From contig JAJACP010000006.1 in the NCBI GenBank assembly GCA_022601445.1, positions 1 to 64,000 on the forward strand: a DNA stretch of 64,000 nt, given 5' to 3'. A program made the translations under genes and the position numbers. Source of the DNA: Chlamydiales bacterium. GTDB lineage: Bacteria > Chlamydiota > Chlamydiia > Chlamydiales > JAAKFR01. Below the pieces are notes generated by a model. It worked only from the letters and a program-made list of their open reading frames with translations. It did no database searches and was not told the origin of the DNA. Shown piece after piece: positions 1 to 7,854 of this stretch (position 1 is the first letter of the stretch; every line of letters starts with the position of its first letter).

Positions 1-65
1 GGTACTTATGACAACACTCTCTAAATAATATAAACAGTAATAAAATAATTATTAATTAACTATAA

Positions 66-854
66 TTAGAACCGGAGTTGGGCATTTAGGTTTAGTGCCT
101 TTTCATCAGCAAAGCGCGCCTCAACAGTGAGAGCAGCCATTCCACAGTCTGTCAGTGTAACACCGATGGCATACCCCCAACATTTGGCACTTTTCAGATC
201 CGTGTTCGCATCAGCAGGTAGCCTTTGCCGCGCTCGGGCCCATTTGATTCCCACATAAGGAACCAAATACCCGATCCGATAACTGGCGCCCAAGCCGAGT
301 TGCCACTCCTTATACTTAATGCTACCGGGCTCATACTCACTCATAAAACCCAAAAGTGTGGTCCGTTTAATGTCGGGACTAAAGTGGAAATACTGAGCCT
401 CTCCCCCAACATACAAACGGTCACACTGCCAGATCAAACCTGTCAAACCAAGACTATAAGAAAAGGCTGGATCAGACTCTACCTGAATACGCCCACCGGA
501 CGCTCCTCCAAATGAGTCAATGTTCGCGTTATAGAGGGATTTTGTGACGCCTAGTGTCGTAAAAAGATCGAGGCGATTAAACAGATTTAGCGTGATCAGT
601 CCGGCATTGGTGTAAAGTTCGGCACCTTCAAAGTTGCCTCCACCTGCTCGCGTCAGTTCTAAGTGTCGATTGAAGACATAATCGCCATAAAACCCGACAC
701 GCACATTCCACATGGAAGGGCAGCAAGGATCATCGCTACAAAACAGACCTGTTGTATAGAGCGCGGGTGCAGCAGGATTTCCTAAGGGCAACCCAGATAG
801 GGATAGAGATGTTAAAAAGAGCATTCCAGCAAGTAACCAACCGCGCATATTCAC
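66..854 (-). CDS. MOMP-like outer membrane porin (copy 1)
   Basis: A 262-residue exported protein of the chlamydial major outer membrane protein type. An N-terminal signal peptide (about residues 1-22) is followed by LPLGNP near the mature start, which resembles the LPVGNP mature N-terminus of Chlamydia MOMP, then FCSDDPCC and GFYGDYVFNRHLEL. The rest looks like alternating beta strands, and the chain ends in aromatic LRF, as outer-membrane barrels do. It is shorter than classical MOMP (about 390 residues). The start ATG has AGGTG a few bases upstream. It lies 48 bp downstream of the ABC-F gene on the same strand. A clear paralog sits at 19590-20444. Porin function is inferred from the family. 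Confidence 0.85.
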   Translation of the reverse strand: MNMRGWLLAGMLFLTSLSLSGLPLGNPAAPALYTTGLFCSDDPCCPSMWNVRVGFYGDYVFNRHLELTRAGGGNFEGAELYTNAGLITLNLFNRLDLFTTLGVTKSLYNANIDSFGGASGGRIQVESDPAFSYSLGLTGLIWQCDRLYVGGEAQYFHFSPDIKRTTLLGFMSEYEPGSIKYKEWQLGLGASYRIGYLVPYVGIKWARARQRLPADANTDLKSAKCWGYAIGVTLTDCGMAALTVEARFADEKALNLNAQLRF

Positions 855-902
855 CTCAAAATTTATTTTAGAGGCTCATTGGAACAAATTTACTCTTTCC
901 AG

Positions 903-2486
903 TCAATACAACCTCCACTCCTGTGCTCCCATTTTTTCCCTAAACATTGCGTCATGCGAAATGGCTAAAACAGCCCCCTCAAACTTCAACAAAGCTGTTT
1001 CCAACGCTTCGAGAGTCAAAAAGTCGAGGTGATTGGTCGGTTCATCTAACAAAAGGATATTGGGTTTTTCCAAAACCAGTACAAGCAGCACAAGACGTTT
1101 TCTTTGCCCCACACTCAGCTCTAAAAATGCGCGGTTCAGCAGCTCGGCTCCTCCTAAAGCCGCTTTATGTAGCTCACGCCTTAGATCCTCCTCCGTCAAT
1201 TGAAAACGGTCTGCAAAGTACTCAAGAGGTGTTTTTTCCATGGGAAACCTTTCTACCTCTTGATCTAAATAACCGATCTGGGCAGTACGGGCATACCGTA
1301 TCTCTCCTGAGTCTAGAGGAAGTTCTCCTACTAGACACCTCAACAAACTTGTCTTACCCGCACCATTGGGTCCAGTTAAAAGGACACGCTCCCCTTTGCG
1401 CAAAACGTGGCTCAAGCCAGAAAAAAGGACATGCTTTTCAAAACTCTTGCTGACCTGATCTAACTCGATGGCCACCGAAGTAGCCAGAGGCGGGCCTTCA
1501 AACTGCAATCCCTTAATTGTTTTCGGTTTTGGATGTACAAGGGGATGTGTTTCTATCTCTTTAAGGCGCGTTTTTAAGTCATTTAACGTGCGTTGGGTCG
1601 ATTTTTGATGGTGCTCACCTCTTTTATCATAGGCCATTACGTTACGATCAGACGGTGCGGAGGGATTTCCCTTGGCAAAAGTCAGCGCTTTGATTTTTTG
1701 TTTTAAGCGTTTTTTTTCCTCTTGCTGCGCCGCGTACGCTCGCATTTTTCTCTCTACCATCCGTTTCTGCTCATCCAGAAAGAAGTCATAGCTTCCTCCA
1801 TAAGAAAAAAGCTGTCCTTCACGGATTTCGAGCAAGTGGTTACACGCGTGATTTAAAAACTTTCGGTCGTGAGAGACAATGAGAGTAGCCCCTTCTCGCT
1901 GTTGTAAAAAAACTTCTAACCAGTTGAGCATTTCAGAATCAAGATGGTTGGTTGGCTCATCGAGTAAAAGAAGCTGCGGATTTTCAAGCAACGCTTTACC
2001 CAGCGCACAGCGCACCTTTTGCCCACTACTCAGAGACTCCATTGACATCTCTAAAAGTGAAAGGTCTAGTTTCAACCCTTTTAGCACCTTTTCAACGGGA
2101 AGGCGGCGGTACCCCCCTAGTTGTGCATATTGTTCGTGAAGCTGTTCCCACTCCTCGAGCCGATCGGCTTGCTCCAAACAAGCGGCCATGCGCGCCTCTA
2201 GCTCTGTTAGCGGACCCGTCTGAAGATACTCTTTGACAGAGCAAGAGCCGACAGAAACCTCTTGCGGCAAATAGCCAATGCTCAGGTGAGGAGATCTGCT
2301 CACTTGACCGGAATCAGGCAAAATAGAGCCCACAAGCAGCTCAAGAAGAGTGGTTTTGCCTGATCCATTTGCGCCGATGAGAGCAATGGCTTCGCCTTCG
2401 TGAATCGATAAAGAGAGTGCATGAAAAAGGAGTCGATTGTCGAACGACTTAGATAAGTTAGAGACTTGAATCAGGGGGATGGGCAT
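903..2486 (-). CDS. ABC-F family ATPase (two nucleotide-binding domains)
   Basis: A soluble 527-residue protein with two ABC ATPase domains and no membrane segments, which defines the ABC-F group of ribosome-associated translation factors or resistance proteins. Domain 1: Walker A GANGSGKTT (38-46), signature LSSGQ (152-156), Walker B LLLLDEPTNHLD (about 172-183). A charged Lys/Arg/Glu-rich linker (about 240-320) corresponds to the P-site tRNA-interaction motif region. Domain 2: Walker A GPNGAGKTS (about 372-380), signature LSVGQ and a second DEPTNHLD. The paired DEPTNHLD motifs are typical of ABC-F. Which subfamily (Uup, EttA or other) cannot be decided by eye. Divergent from the gene at 2530. 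Confidence 0.92.
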   Translation of the reverse strand: MPIPLIQVSNLSKSFDNRLLFHALSLSIHEGEAIALIGANGSGKTTLLELLVGSILPDSGQVSRSPHLSIGYLPQEVSVGSCSVKEYLQTGPLTELEARMAACLEQADRLEEWEQLHEQYAQLGGYRRLPVEKVLKGLKLDLSLLEMSMESLSSGQKVRCALGKALLENPQLLLLDEPTNHLDSEMLNWLEVFLQQREGATLIVSHDRKFLNHACNHLLEIREGQLFSYGGSYDFFLDEQKRMVERKMRAYAAQQEEKKRLKQKIKALTFAKGNPSAPSDRNVMAYDKRGEHHQKSTQRTLNDLKTRLKEIETHPLVHPKPKTIKGLQFEGPPLATSVAIELDQVSKSFEKHVLFSGLSHVLRKGERVLLTGPNGAGKTSLLRCLVGELPLDSGEIRYARTAQIGYLDQEVERFPMEKTPLEYFADRFQLTEEDLRRELHKAALGGAELLNRAFLELSVGQRKRLVLLVLVLEKPNILLLDEPTNHLDFLTLEALETALLKFEGAVLAISHDAMFREKMGAQEWRLY

Positions 2487-2529
2487 GATGGTTGACTTTT
2501 TTAATTGATGAGATTAAACCGCTCTTGCT

Positions 2530-3327
2530 ATGACTTTAGTCCGCTCTTTTTTTCTGCTACTTCTGTCTCTTAACTGTTACGCGCAAATCCGTCAAGTGAA
2601 CACCATGCAAGAGATCATGCCCTATTTTGAAGAAGCTGATGGCGATACGATAGCCATCTTTGACATCGACTTGGTTCTTATCCAGCCTGACGAACCAGCT
2701 TTCCAGATGCCCAATATCAAAAGACACCGCGCTCTTGCTAAGGAAATCTTTCTTATGCTTACTCCTGAAAAACGGGATCTCTTTCTGACTTTAATGGCTG
2801 TTTACACACACTCCATTCTTGTCGATGAACACACTCCATTCTACCTACAACATATTCAGCAAAGGGGGATCCCAACAATGGCTCTAACCTCCAACTTAAC
2901 CGGTCAATTGGGTGCGATTGCGCATCTTGAAAGTTGGAAAATCGAGCGATTAAAGCAAGTGGGGATTGATTTTTCAATCAGTGTACCCGTGGCTCATGAT
3001 CATACTTTTTTTGATCTTCCGTCTTACCGCGGCTATTATTCCTGTTACACAGAGGGTGTTTTATTCGCCAATGGAGATGTGTGCCCCAAGGGGGATGTGC
3101 TGACCAGCTTCTTAAGTTGGGCTCACCTTCATCCTCAACGTGTGATTTTCATTGACGATCGAGAGCATAATCTTACCAACGTTGAGCAGGCATTGCACGA
3201 TTATGATGCTTCCATTCAGTTTGAAGGCATTCACTATTTAGGCGCACACAACTATCCTTCAACAGAGATCTCTGCTGAAGAGTTCGAAGCAAAGTGGCAC
3301 ACTCTTTATCAGCAGTGCTTAAGGTAG
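2530..3327 (+). CDS. DUF2608 HAD-like exported protein
   Basis: A 265-residue protein with an N-terminal signal-like segment (about 1-18, ending NCYA). It carries a HAD-type motif I, FDIDLVL (about 44-50, DxD), and a late motif VIFIDDREHNL (about 201-211) that fits HAD motif IV. This combination is what I recognise as the DUF2608 family, found mainly in Chlamydiae and Legionella-like intracellular bacteria. Secretion to the periplasm or beyond is inferred. A phosphatase-type reaction is possible but the substrate is unknown. Its 3' end overlaps the convergent PII-like gene by 9 bp. Confidence 0.75.
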   Translation: MTLVRSFFLLLLSLNCYAQIRQVNTMQEIMPYFEEADGDTIAIFDIDLVLIQPDEPAFQMPNIKRHRALAKEIFLMLTPEKRDLFLTLMAVYTHSILVDEHTPFYLQHIQQRGIPTMALTSNLTGQLGAIAHLESWKIERLKQVGIDFSISVPVAHDHTFFDLPSYRGYYSCYTEGVLFANGDVCPKGDVLTSFLSWAHLHPQRVIFIDDREHNLTNVEQALHDYDASIQFEGIHYLGAHNYPSTEISAEEFEAKWHTLYQQCLR

Positions 3328-3612
3328 CAGACTCTTACAGACAGAAGTGTAGGCCGAACCTCCATAGGTTTCTAAAATCGGCTTGATTGCCGCTTCAAAA
3401 GACGTCTTTTCTTGAGAAGGCAGAAAGACCACTAATAGATTGGAGGAAACAGAGTCGGATAGATCATCTTCTGTTACCAACGTTCCGCAAAACTGACTTG
3501 CACAGGCGCGGTGCATCGTACAGGCCGCTGTCTCAAAACGACGGACTGTCTTGAGTAAATCGTTTGCAGCCACACTGTCCAACAGAATATCAAAGCGTAC
3601 CACTTCACTCAC
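3319..3612 (-). CDS. PII-like (SbtB-type) regulator of the adjacent transporter
   Basis: A small 97-residue protein starting at GTG 3612-3610. GGAGG lies 6 bp upstream, and the start overlaps the transporter stop as GTGA, which implies translational coupling. An upstream TTG at 3642 is open but less likely. The composition and the C-terminal ILETYGGSAYTSVC segment resemble the small ferredoxin-like PII proteins encoded next to SbtA bicarbonate transporters. The T-loop region is short. By analogy with SbtB it could bind an adenylyl nucleotide and gate the transporter. Assignment rests on size, fold-like pattern and context, not on a strong motif. Confidence 0.55.
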   Translation of the reverse strand: MSEVVRFDILLDSVAANDLLKTVRRFETAACTMHRACASQFCGTLVTEDDLSDSVSSNLLVVFLPSQEKTSFEAAIKPILETYGGSAYTSVCKSLLP

Positions 3613-4562
3613 CACTGGCCTCCAAACTGTGTCACTACCCAAAGATAGAAAGGAATACCGATTAAGATATTAAAGGGAAATGTAATTCCCATTGCCAAGG
3701 AGAGGTATAAGCTGGGATTGGCCTCTTTGACGGCAGTCCGCATGGCAGCAGGGGCCGCAATGTAAGAAGCACTCCCAAACAAAAGCATCAGTAAAAATGT
3801 GTCTCCTTGGCTAGCATGGATTAGCTGACCGACAAAAAAAGCAAAAAAGGCACAGCCCATTGGAAAAATTAACGCGCAGACAAATAGGCGAAAGGGCGCT
3901 TTTTTCACTTCTTCAAACCGTTTTACAACAGCAAGCCCCAAGTCTAGTAGGAAAAGCGTTAACATGCCATAAAAGATACCATCGTAGAAAGGAGCAACTT
4001 TACCCCATCCATCCGGAGTTAGAATCAACCCGATACAGAAACTCCCAATGAGCAGCACAATGGAGTTATTGGTCAGCGAGTGTTTCAGCACATGTAAAGT
4101 TGAGGTTTCTGATTTTTGGTCTTTCGTGTAAAAAAACATCGCTACTAAGATCGCCGGAGACTCCATTAAAGCCATAGCTGCAATCATATAAGGCCCATAA
4201 GGCACCTCCAACTTGTCAAGCAGAGCGGACCCCGTAATAAAGGTGACAGCACTGATTGAGCCGTAGGAGGCCGCTAAGGCGACTGCATTGGGACCTGTAG
4301 TCAATCGTTTAAAAATCCAAAACGCGACAATTGCGATGAGCAAAGCACCTAACACGGCCGCAAACAATAGCTTTAGGTAGTGATACGCAAACGCCCCCTG
4401 CCCGAGTTCCACTCCTCCTTTCAAACCGATTGCGGAAAGAACATAGATAGAGAAAAATTTGGGGAGAGGATGAGGGATATCTAGGTCTGACCGGATGATG
4501 CGCGAGGCAACACCCAGCAAGAAAAATAGAATTGGGGCGGAGGCAATGATTTCAACAAACAT
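3609..4562 (-). CDS. SbtA-like sodium-dependent bicarbonate transporter
   Basis: A 317-residue integral membrane protein with about ten hydrophobic segments. Features include an early GLKGGVEL segment, SYGSISAVTFITGSALL, and an inverted second half with FLLDLGL and FGSASYIAAPAAMR. This is the pattern of the sodium-dependent bicarbonate permease family (PF05982, SbtA). It would act in the inner membrane. It overlaps the PII-like gene by 4 bp, an arrangement matching sbtA-sbtB pairs of cyanobacteria. Bicarbonate as substrate is inferred from the family; another anion is possible. Confidence 0.75.
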   Translation of the reverse strand: MFVEIIASAPILFFLLGVASRIIRSDLDIPHPLPKFFSIYVLSAIGLKGGVELGQGAFAYHYLKLLFAAVLGALLIAIVAFWIFKRLTTGPNAVALAASYGSISAVTFITGSALLDKLEVPYGPYMIAAMALMESPAILVAMFFYTKDQKSETSTLHVLKHSLTNNSIVLLIGSFCIGLILTPDGWGKVAPFYDGIFYGMLTLFLLDLGLAVVKRFEEVKKAPFRLFVCALIFPMGCAFFAFFVGQLIHASQGDTFLLMLLFGSASYIAAPAAMRTAVKEANPSLYLSLAMGITFPFNILIGIPFYLWVVTQFGGQW

Positions 4563-4627
4563 AATCAGTCGTTTTTTTGAGCTAAATTACACAAAAAGTC
4601 ACAAAGAAGGTAGCTTTTTTTCTTCTG

Positions 4628-5068
4628 CTATAAGCAATCACTACATGAGCCATGAATCTCCATAGTCCATCGAATGGGGGTGAAGTTTTTCTTTTTTAGG
4701 CAGTCTTTTAGGCTGGCAGGTACCTCGCAAATCGCAGCTTCGATTGCCTTTCCACAAGCATGGCAAATCATGAATCCACACCCCTGGTGCCTCTGCCCAG
4801 CCTGGCAAAGCGTGTAGGCATTCAGGCTTTTAATACTGTGGATAAACCCTGTTTGTAACCAAAAATCAAGCGCGCGATAAACTGTTTGTGGCTTAGGCTG
4901 CTCGACAACCAGGCTTAAACGACCCAGTATGGCATAGGCGCCTATAGGCTTTTGGCTTTCCGCGATAATCTTGAGAACTTCAAGGCGCGGTCTTGTTAAG
5001 CGCTCTTTTTGTTCTATACAAAAAGCTTTGGCTTGCTCGATCACATCCTGATTCAAACGGCTCTCCAT
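4628..5068 (-). CDS. zur: Fur-family zinc uptake regulator (Zur-type)
   Basis: A 146-residue Fur-family repressor. The N-terminal winged helix contains TRPRLEVLKII and QTVYRALDFWLQTGFIH, the latter close to the Zur-typical TVYRALDFL motif. The C-terminal metal domain has two CxxC pairs (CHAC near residue 101; CSDC at the extreme C-terminus), forming the structural zinc site. The adjacent divergent gene is a zinc-type COG0523 GTPase and a palindromic operator lies between them, so zinc regulation is preferred over iron. The gene probably represses both directions. Confidence 0.82.
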   Translation of the reverse strand: MESRLNQDVIEQAKAFCIEQKERLTRPRLEVLKIIAESQKPIGAYAILGRLSLVVEQPKPQTVYRALDFWLQTGFIHSIKSLNAYTLCQAGQRHQGCGFMICHACGKAIEAAICEVPASLKDCLKKKNFTPIRWTMEIHGSCSDCL

Positions 5069-5098
5069 TTTCTCTTGTTTCTATTCTGCTCCATTCTA

Positions 5099-5119
5099 TA
5101 TAGTGTTACACTATAACAC
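5099..5119. promoter_or_regulatory. candidate Zur operator (two interlocked palindromes)
   Basis: Two overlapping perfect palindromes: TATAGTG-TTA-CACTATA (5099-5115) and GTGTTA-CACTA-TAACAC (5103-5119). The second closely resembles the Zur box TGTTATAwTATAACA. The site sits between the divergent zur-like gene (start 5068) and the COG0523 gene (start 5146), so one dimer or a pair of dimers could control both. The regulator identity is inferred from position. Confidence 0.65.
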
Positions 5120-5145
5120 CACAAAAAGCGGTTGGATCAAGAAAT

Positions 5146-6363
5146 ATGCAAAAAAAACTCCCCGTAACTGTTCTTTCGGGCTTCCTCGGATCAGGAAAAA
5201 CAACTCTTCTCAACCACATCCTGAATAATCGTGAAGGGAGAAAAGTCGCGGTTATCGTCAACGATATGAGCGAGGTCAACATTGATGCGGACTTGGTTGA
5301 CCGCGATGGGAGTCAGCTCTCTCAAACCGAAGAAAAGCTTGTCGAGATGAGTAATGGCTGCATTTGTTGCACCCTCCGCGAAGACCTTTTACTCCAGGTG
5401 CGTGCCCTCGCATCAGAAGAAAAATTTGACTATCTCTTGATCGAGAGTACAGGAATTTCTGAGCCTCTCCCTGTAGCGACAACTTTTGAATTCCGTGACG
5501 AGAATGACAACAGTCTTGCCGACCTTGCTTTGCTCGACACCATGGTCACCGTCGTTGATGCAGCGAATCTCGTTAAAAATTATAGTTCAACAGACTTTTT
5601 GAAAGATCAAGGTGAAAGTCTTGGGGAAGAAGATCACCGTACCATCGTAGACCTTTTGGTTGAGCAAATCGAATTTGCCAATGTAATCATGCTGAACAAG
5701 ATCGACCTTGTTTCACTAGATGAATTAAAAGCAGCCAGAGCGATTATTCGTAGCCTAAATGCTCAAGCTAAGGTGATTGAAACCACTCATGCAAAAATAG
5801 ATCTTGATCACGTCATAGACACAGGTTTGTTTGATCTAGAGGAGGCGCAAAGCCATCCCCTTTGGGCACAGGAATTATATCATTTTAAAGACCATATCCC
5901 TGAAACCGAGGAGTACGGCATAACAAGCTTTGTTTACCGGGCTAGAGAGCCTTTTGATCCCGCCAAAATTCATCATTTTTTTAAAACAGAATGGCACGGA
6001 GTCGTGCGAGCAAAAGGCTTTTTCTGGATAGCAACCCGGCCAGACTTTGTTGGCGAATTCTCTCAGGCGGGATCTGTTGTTCGTCATCAAGGTATAGGAA
6101 GCTGGTGGGCAGCAGTTCCAAAAGAGCAGTGGCCCATTACACCTGACTTTGATGAGATGCTGAAAACGCACTGGGACAAAGAGTATGGAGACAAGAGGCA
6201 AGAGATAGTCTTTATTGGCTTCAAAGAGATCATGAATGAAGAGAAAATCCGGGAAGCGCTTGAGACATGCCTGATTAAAGACTTCCTTACTAAGCCAAAT
6301 CAGTATCAAACTCTACCCGATCCATTTCCGCACTGGTTTGAGCAGCCTGATCTACACAAATAA
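5146..6363 (+). CDS. COG0523 (CobW/ZigA-type) zinc metallochaperone GTPase
   Basis: A 405-residue G3E GTPase. It has Walker A GFLGSGKTT (12-20), the metal-binding CxCC motif GCICC (71-75), an ESTG motif with following EP, and NKIDL for guanine recognition. A CobW C-terminal domain spans about 245-400. These features define COG0523 metal chaperones. The divergent Zur-like gene and shared operator point to zinc allocation under zinc limitation. It would act in the cytosol, delivering metal to client enzymes with GTP hydrolysis. The client is unknown. Confidence 0.88.
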   Translation: MQKKLPVTVLSGFLGSGKTTLLNHILNNREGRKVAVIVNDMSEVNIDADLVDRDGSQLSQTEEKLVEMSNGCICCTLREDLLLQVRALASEEKFDYLLIESTGISEPLPVATTFEFRDENDNSLADLALLDTMVTVVDAANLVKNYSSTDFLKDQGESLGEEDHRTIVDLLVEQIEFANVIMLNKIDLVSLDELKAARAIIRSLNAQAKVIETTHAKIDLDHVIDTGLFDLEEAQSHPLWAQELYHFKDHIPETEEYGITSFVYRAREPFDPAKIHHFFKTEWHGVVRAKGFFWIATRPDFVGEFSQAGSVVRHQGIGSWWAAVPKEQWPITPDFDEMLKTHWDKEYGDKRQEIVFIGFKEIMNEEKIREALETCLIKDFLTKPNQYQTLPDPFPHWFEQPDLHK

Positions 6364-6399
6364 CCGAAGTTTGATTGCAGTTGGGGTTTTACGGCCGAG

Positions 6400-6511
6400 G
6401 AGAGAAGTTTCAAAATGAGATGCTACAAGGGAAATTTTGCTTTTTGAGCAAGCAGTTCGCTTGTTGTCGACGACGGCAGTACGGGTAGAGAGAAGATTCG
6501 AAATGAGCTTC
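6400..6511. repeat. imperfect direct repeat upstream of tRNA-Phe 3' end
   Basis: Two related 25-bp stretches (6400-6424 and 6487-6511) share GAGAGAAG followed by TTC, AAATGAG and TCT/GCT, with about 20 of 25 positions identical. They flank a segment containing a short GCAAG/CTTG hairpin and GGCAGTACGGGTA, which is reminiscent of the core of the hairpin repeats at 21.1 and 41.6 kb but weaker. No coding potential is evident in 6364-6527. Confidence 0.45.
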
Positions 6512-6527
6512 TCCAAAAACTTCAAAA

Positions 6528-6600
<73 letters not shown>

Positions 6601-6633
6601 AAAGAAAGGAAGACAATAGGATATTTTTGCGCT

Positions 6634-7851
6634 TTAGTGCAATGCTTTTCTACGGGAAAGGTATAAATGGATGAGCCCACCGATAATACTCATGAGGCCG
6701 AAGAGGACGATAGTGGTTTTGAGAAAGAGGGAGGCGAGAAAGCCAATGACAATGCCGACGAAGGCTTCTGAAAAAAATTGGAGGGAAAGATTGTTGCCAA
6801 GCACCCTGCCTTGCTCTTTTTGGGTGACGGCATGGGAAAGCAGGGTGGTGCAGGAGGGGAGACAGAGGGCAATTCCTAAGCCTATGAAGAAGAGGAAAAA
6901 CCAGAGAGTCCAAAGAGCTGTGGGAAGAAGGGCCAGTTCTAGAAAAATTCCTATCCAAAGGGCTGAGGCGATAAGCAGTTGCTGGGGAGTAAACTTTTTG
7001 GAAAGAGGACCGATTAGCCAAATGTTTACCACTAAAAAGGGAACAGAAGACCAGGCGATAAAAATGCCGAGAAGGGTCACACTGATGCTGAAACGAGTTA
7101 CAATGTAGATGGGAAATCCCTGAAAAAAGCCGAAAATCCCAAGAAAAATCAGAAAATTGGCGAAAAAATAGGGGCGGATCAGACGGTTTAAAAAGATGTT
7201 TTTGAGATTGGTAAAAGCCTCTAGGTAAGGAATGTGCTCTCTACGATGAGGAGGATGGGTCTCTTTGAAGCTAAATAGAAACCAAAGAAAAGTGCCAAAA
7301 AGGAGAAAGCCAATGAAGATAAAGGGGGTTTTGTAGGAGAACCAAGAGACTAAATCAGAATTAGCTAACTTTCCTCCAACCAGAGGACCGACGATAAACG
7401 CCACGGCTGCACTGAGATAGAGAAAGCCAAATAGCCGTCCACGCTCTTTTTTGGGCACAACATCGGCAATCACACCCTGTGCAAGGGTAGTGTTTCCTTC
7501 AGAAAGACCGGCAACAATCAGAGAAAAGGCAACTAGTAGGAAACTGTTGATCGCAATCCCATAGGCAATCACAAAATAAATAATTGTGGTGACCACAAGT
7601 GAATAGAGCAGGATGGGACGACGCCCAAAACGATCGGAGAGCGCTCCTAAAACCGGAGAGCTAAAAAATTGTCCAAATGGATAGCAAGCAAGTAGAAAAC
7701 CCAAAGCTAAAACACGGATCTCAGTGGGCGTTTCTGAAGAGAGCAGTCTCCCTTTTTCTTGTAACAATAAGGGAGTAAAAATGGTGATCACGAGACTGTA
7801 GCCGACATAACCAAAAAACGTGATGAGAAAAACTGGAAGGATGCGCTGCAT
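6634..7851 (-). CDS. MFS transporter (TCR/Tet-like drug exporter type)
   Basis: A 405-residue inner-membrane protein with about 12 hydrophobic helices. The loop 2-3 signature GALSDRFGRRPILL is that of the major facilitator superfamily, and a G-rich motif-C-like segment (VGPLVGG, helix 5) supports a proton-driven antiporter of the drug-export class. The stop is 3 bp from the start side of the downstream-lying protease gene; the order on the minus strand is tsp1 then MFS with only 3 bp between, so they are probably cotranscribed. The substrate is unknown. Confidence 0.85.
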   Translation of the reverse strand: MQRILPVFLITFFGYVGYSLVITIFTPLLLQEKGRLLSSETPTEIRVLALGFLLACYPFGQFFSSPVLGALSDRFGRRPILLYSLVVTTIIYFVIAYGIAINSFLLVAFSLIVAGLSEGNTTLAQGVIADVVPKKERGRLFGFLYLSAAVAFIVGPLVGGKLANSDLVSWFSYKTPFIFIGFLLFGTFLWFLFSFKETHPPHRREHIPYLEAFTNLKNIFLNRLIRPYFFANFLIFLGIFGFFQGFPIYIVTRFSISVTLLGIFIAWSSVPFLVVNIWLIGPLSKKFTPQQLLIASALWIGIFLELALLPTALWTLWFFLFFIGLGIALCLPSCTTLLSHAVTQKEQGRVLGNNLSLQFFSEAFVGIVIGFLASLFLKTTIVLFGLMSIIGGLIHLYLSRRKALH

Positions 7852-7854
7852 AAA

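Noticed and set aside
6690-7108. Pro/Ser-rich and basic frames within the MFS gene
   Set aside because: Shadows of a GC-skewed membrane-protein gene with an intact 12-helix product.
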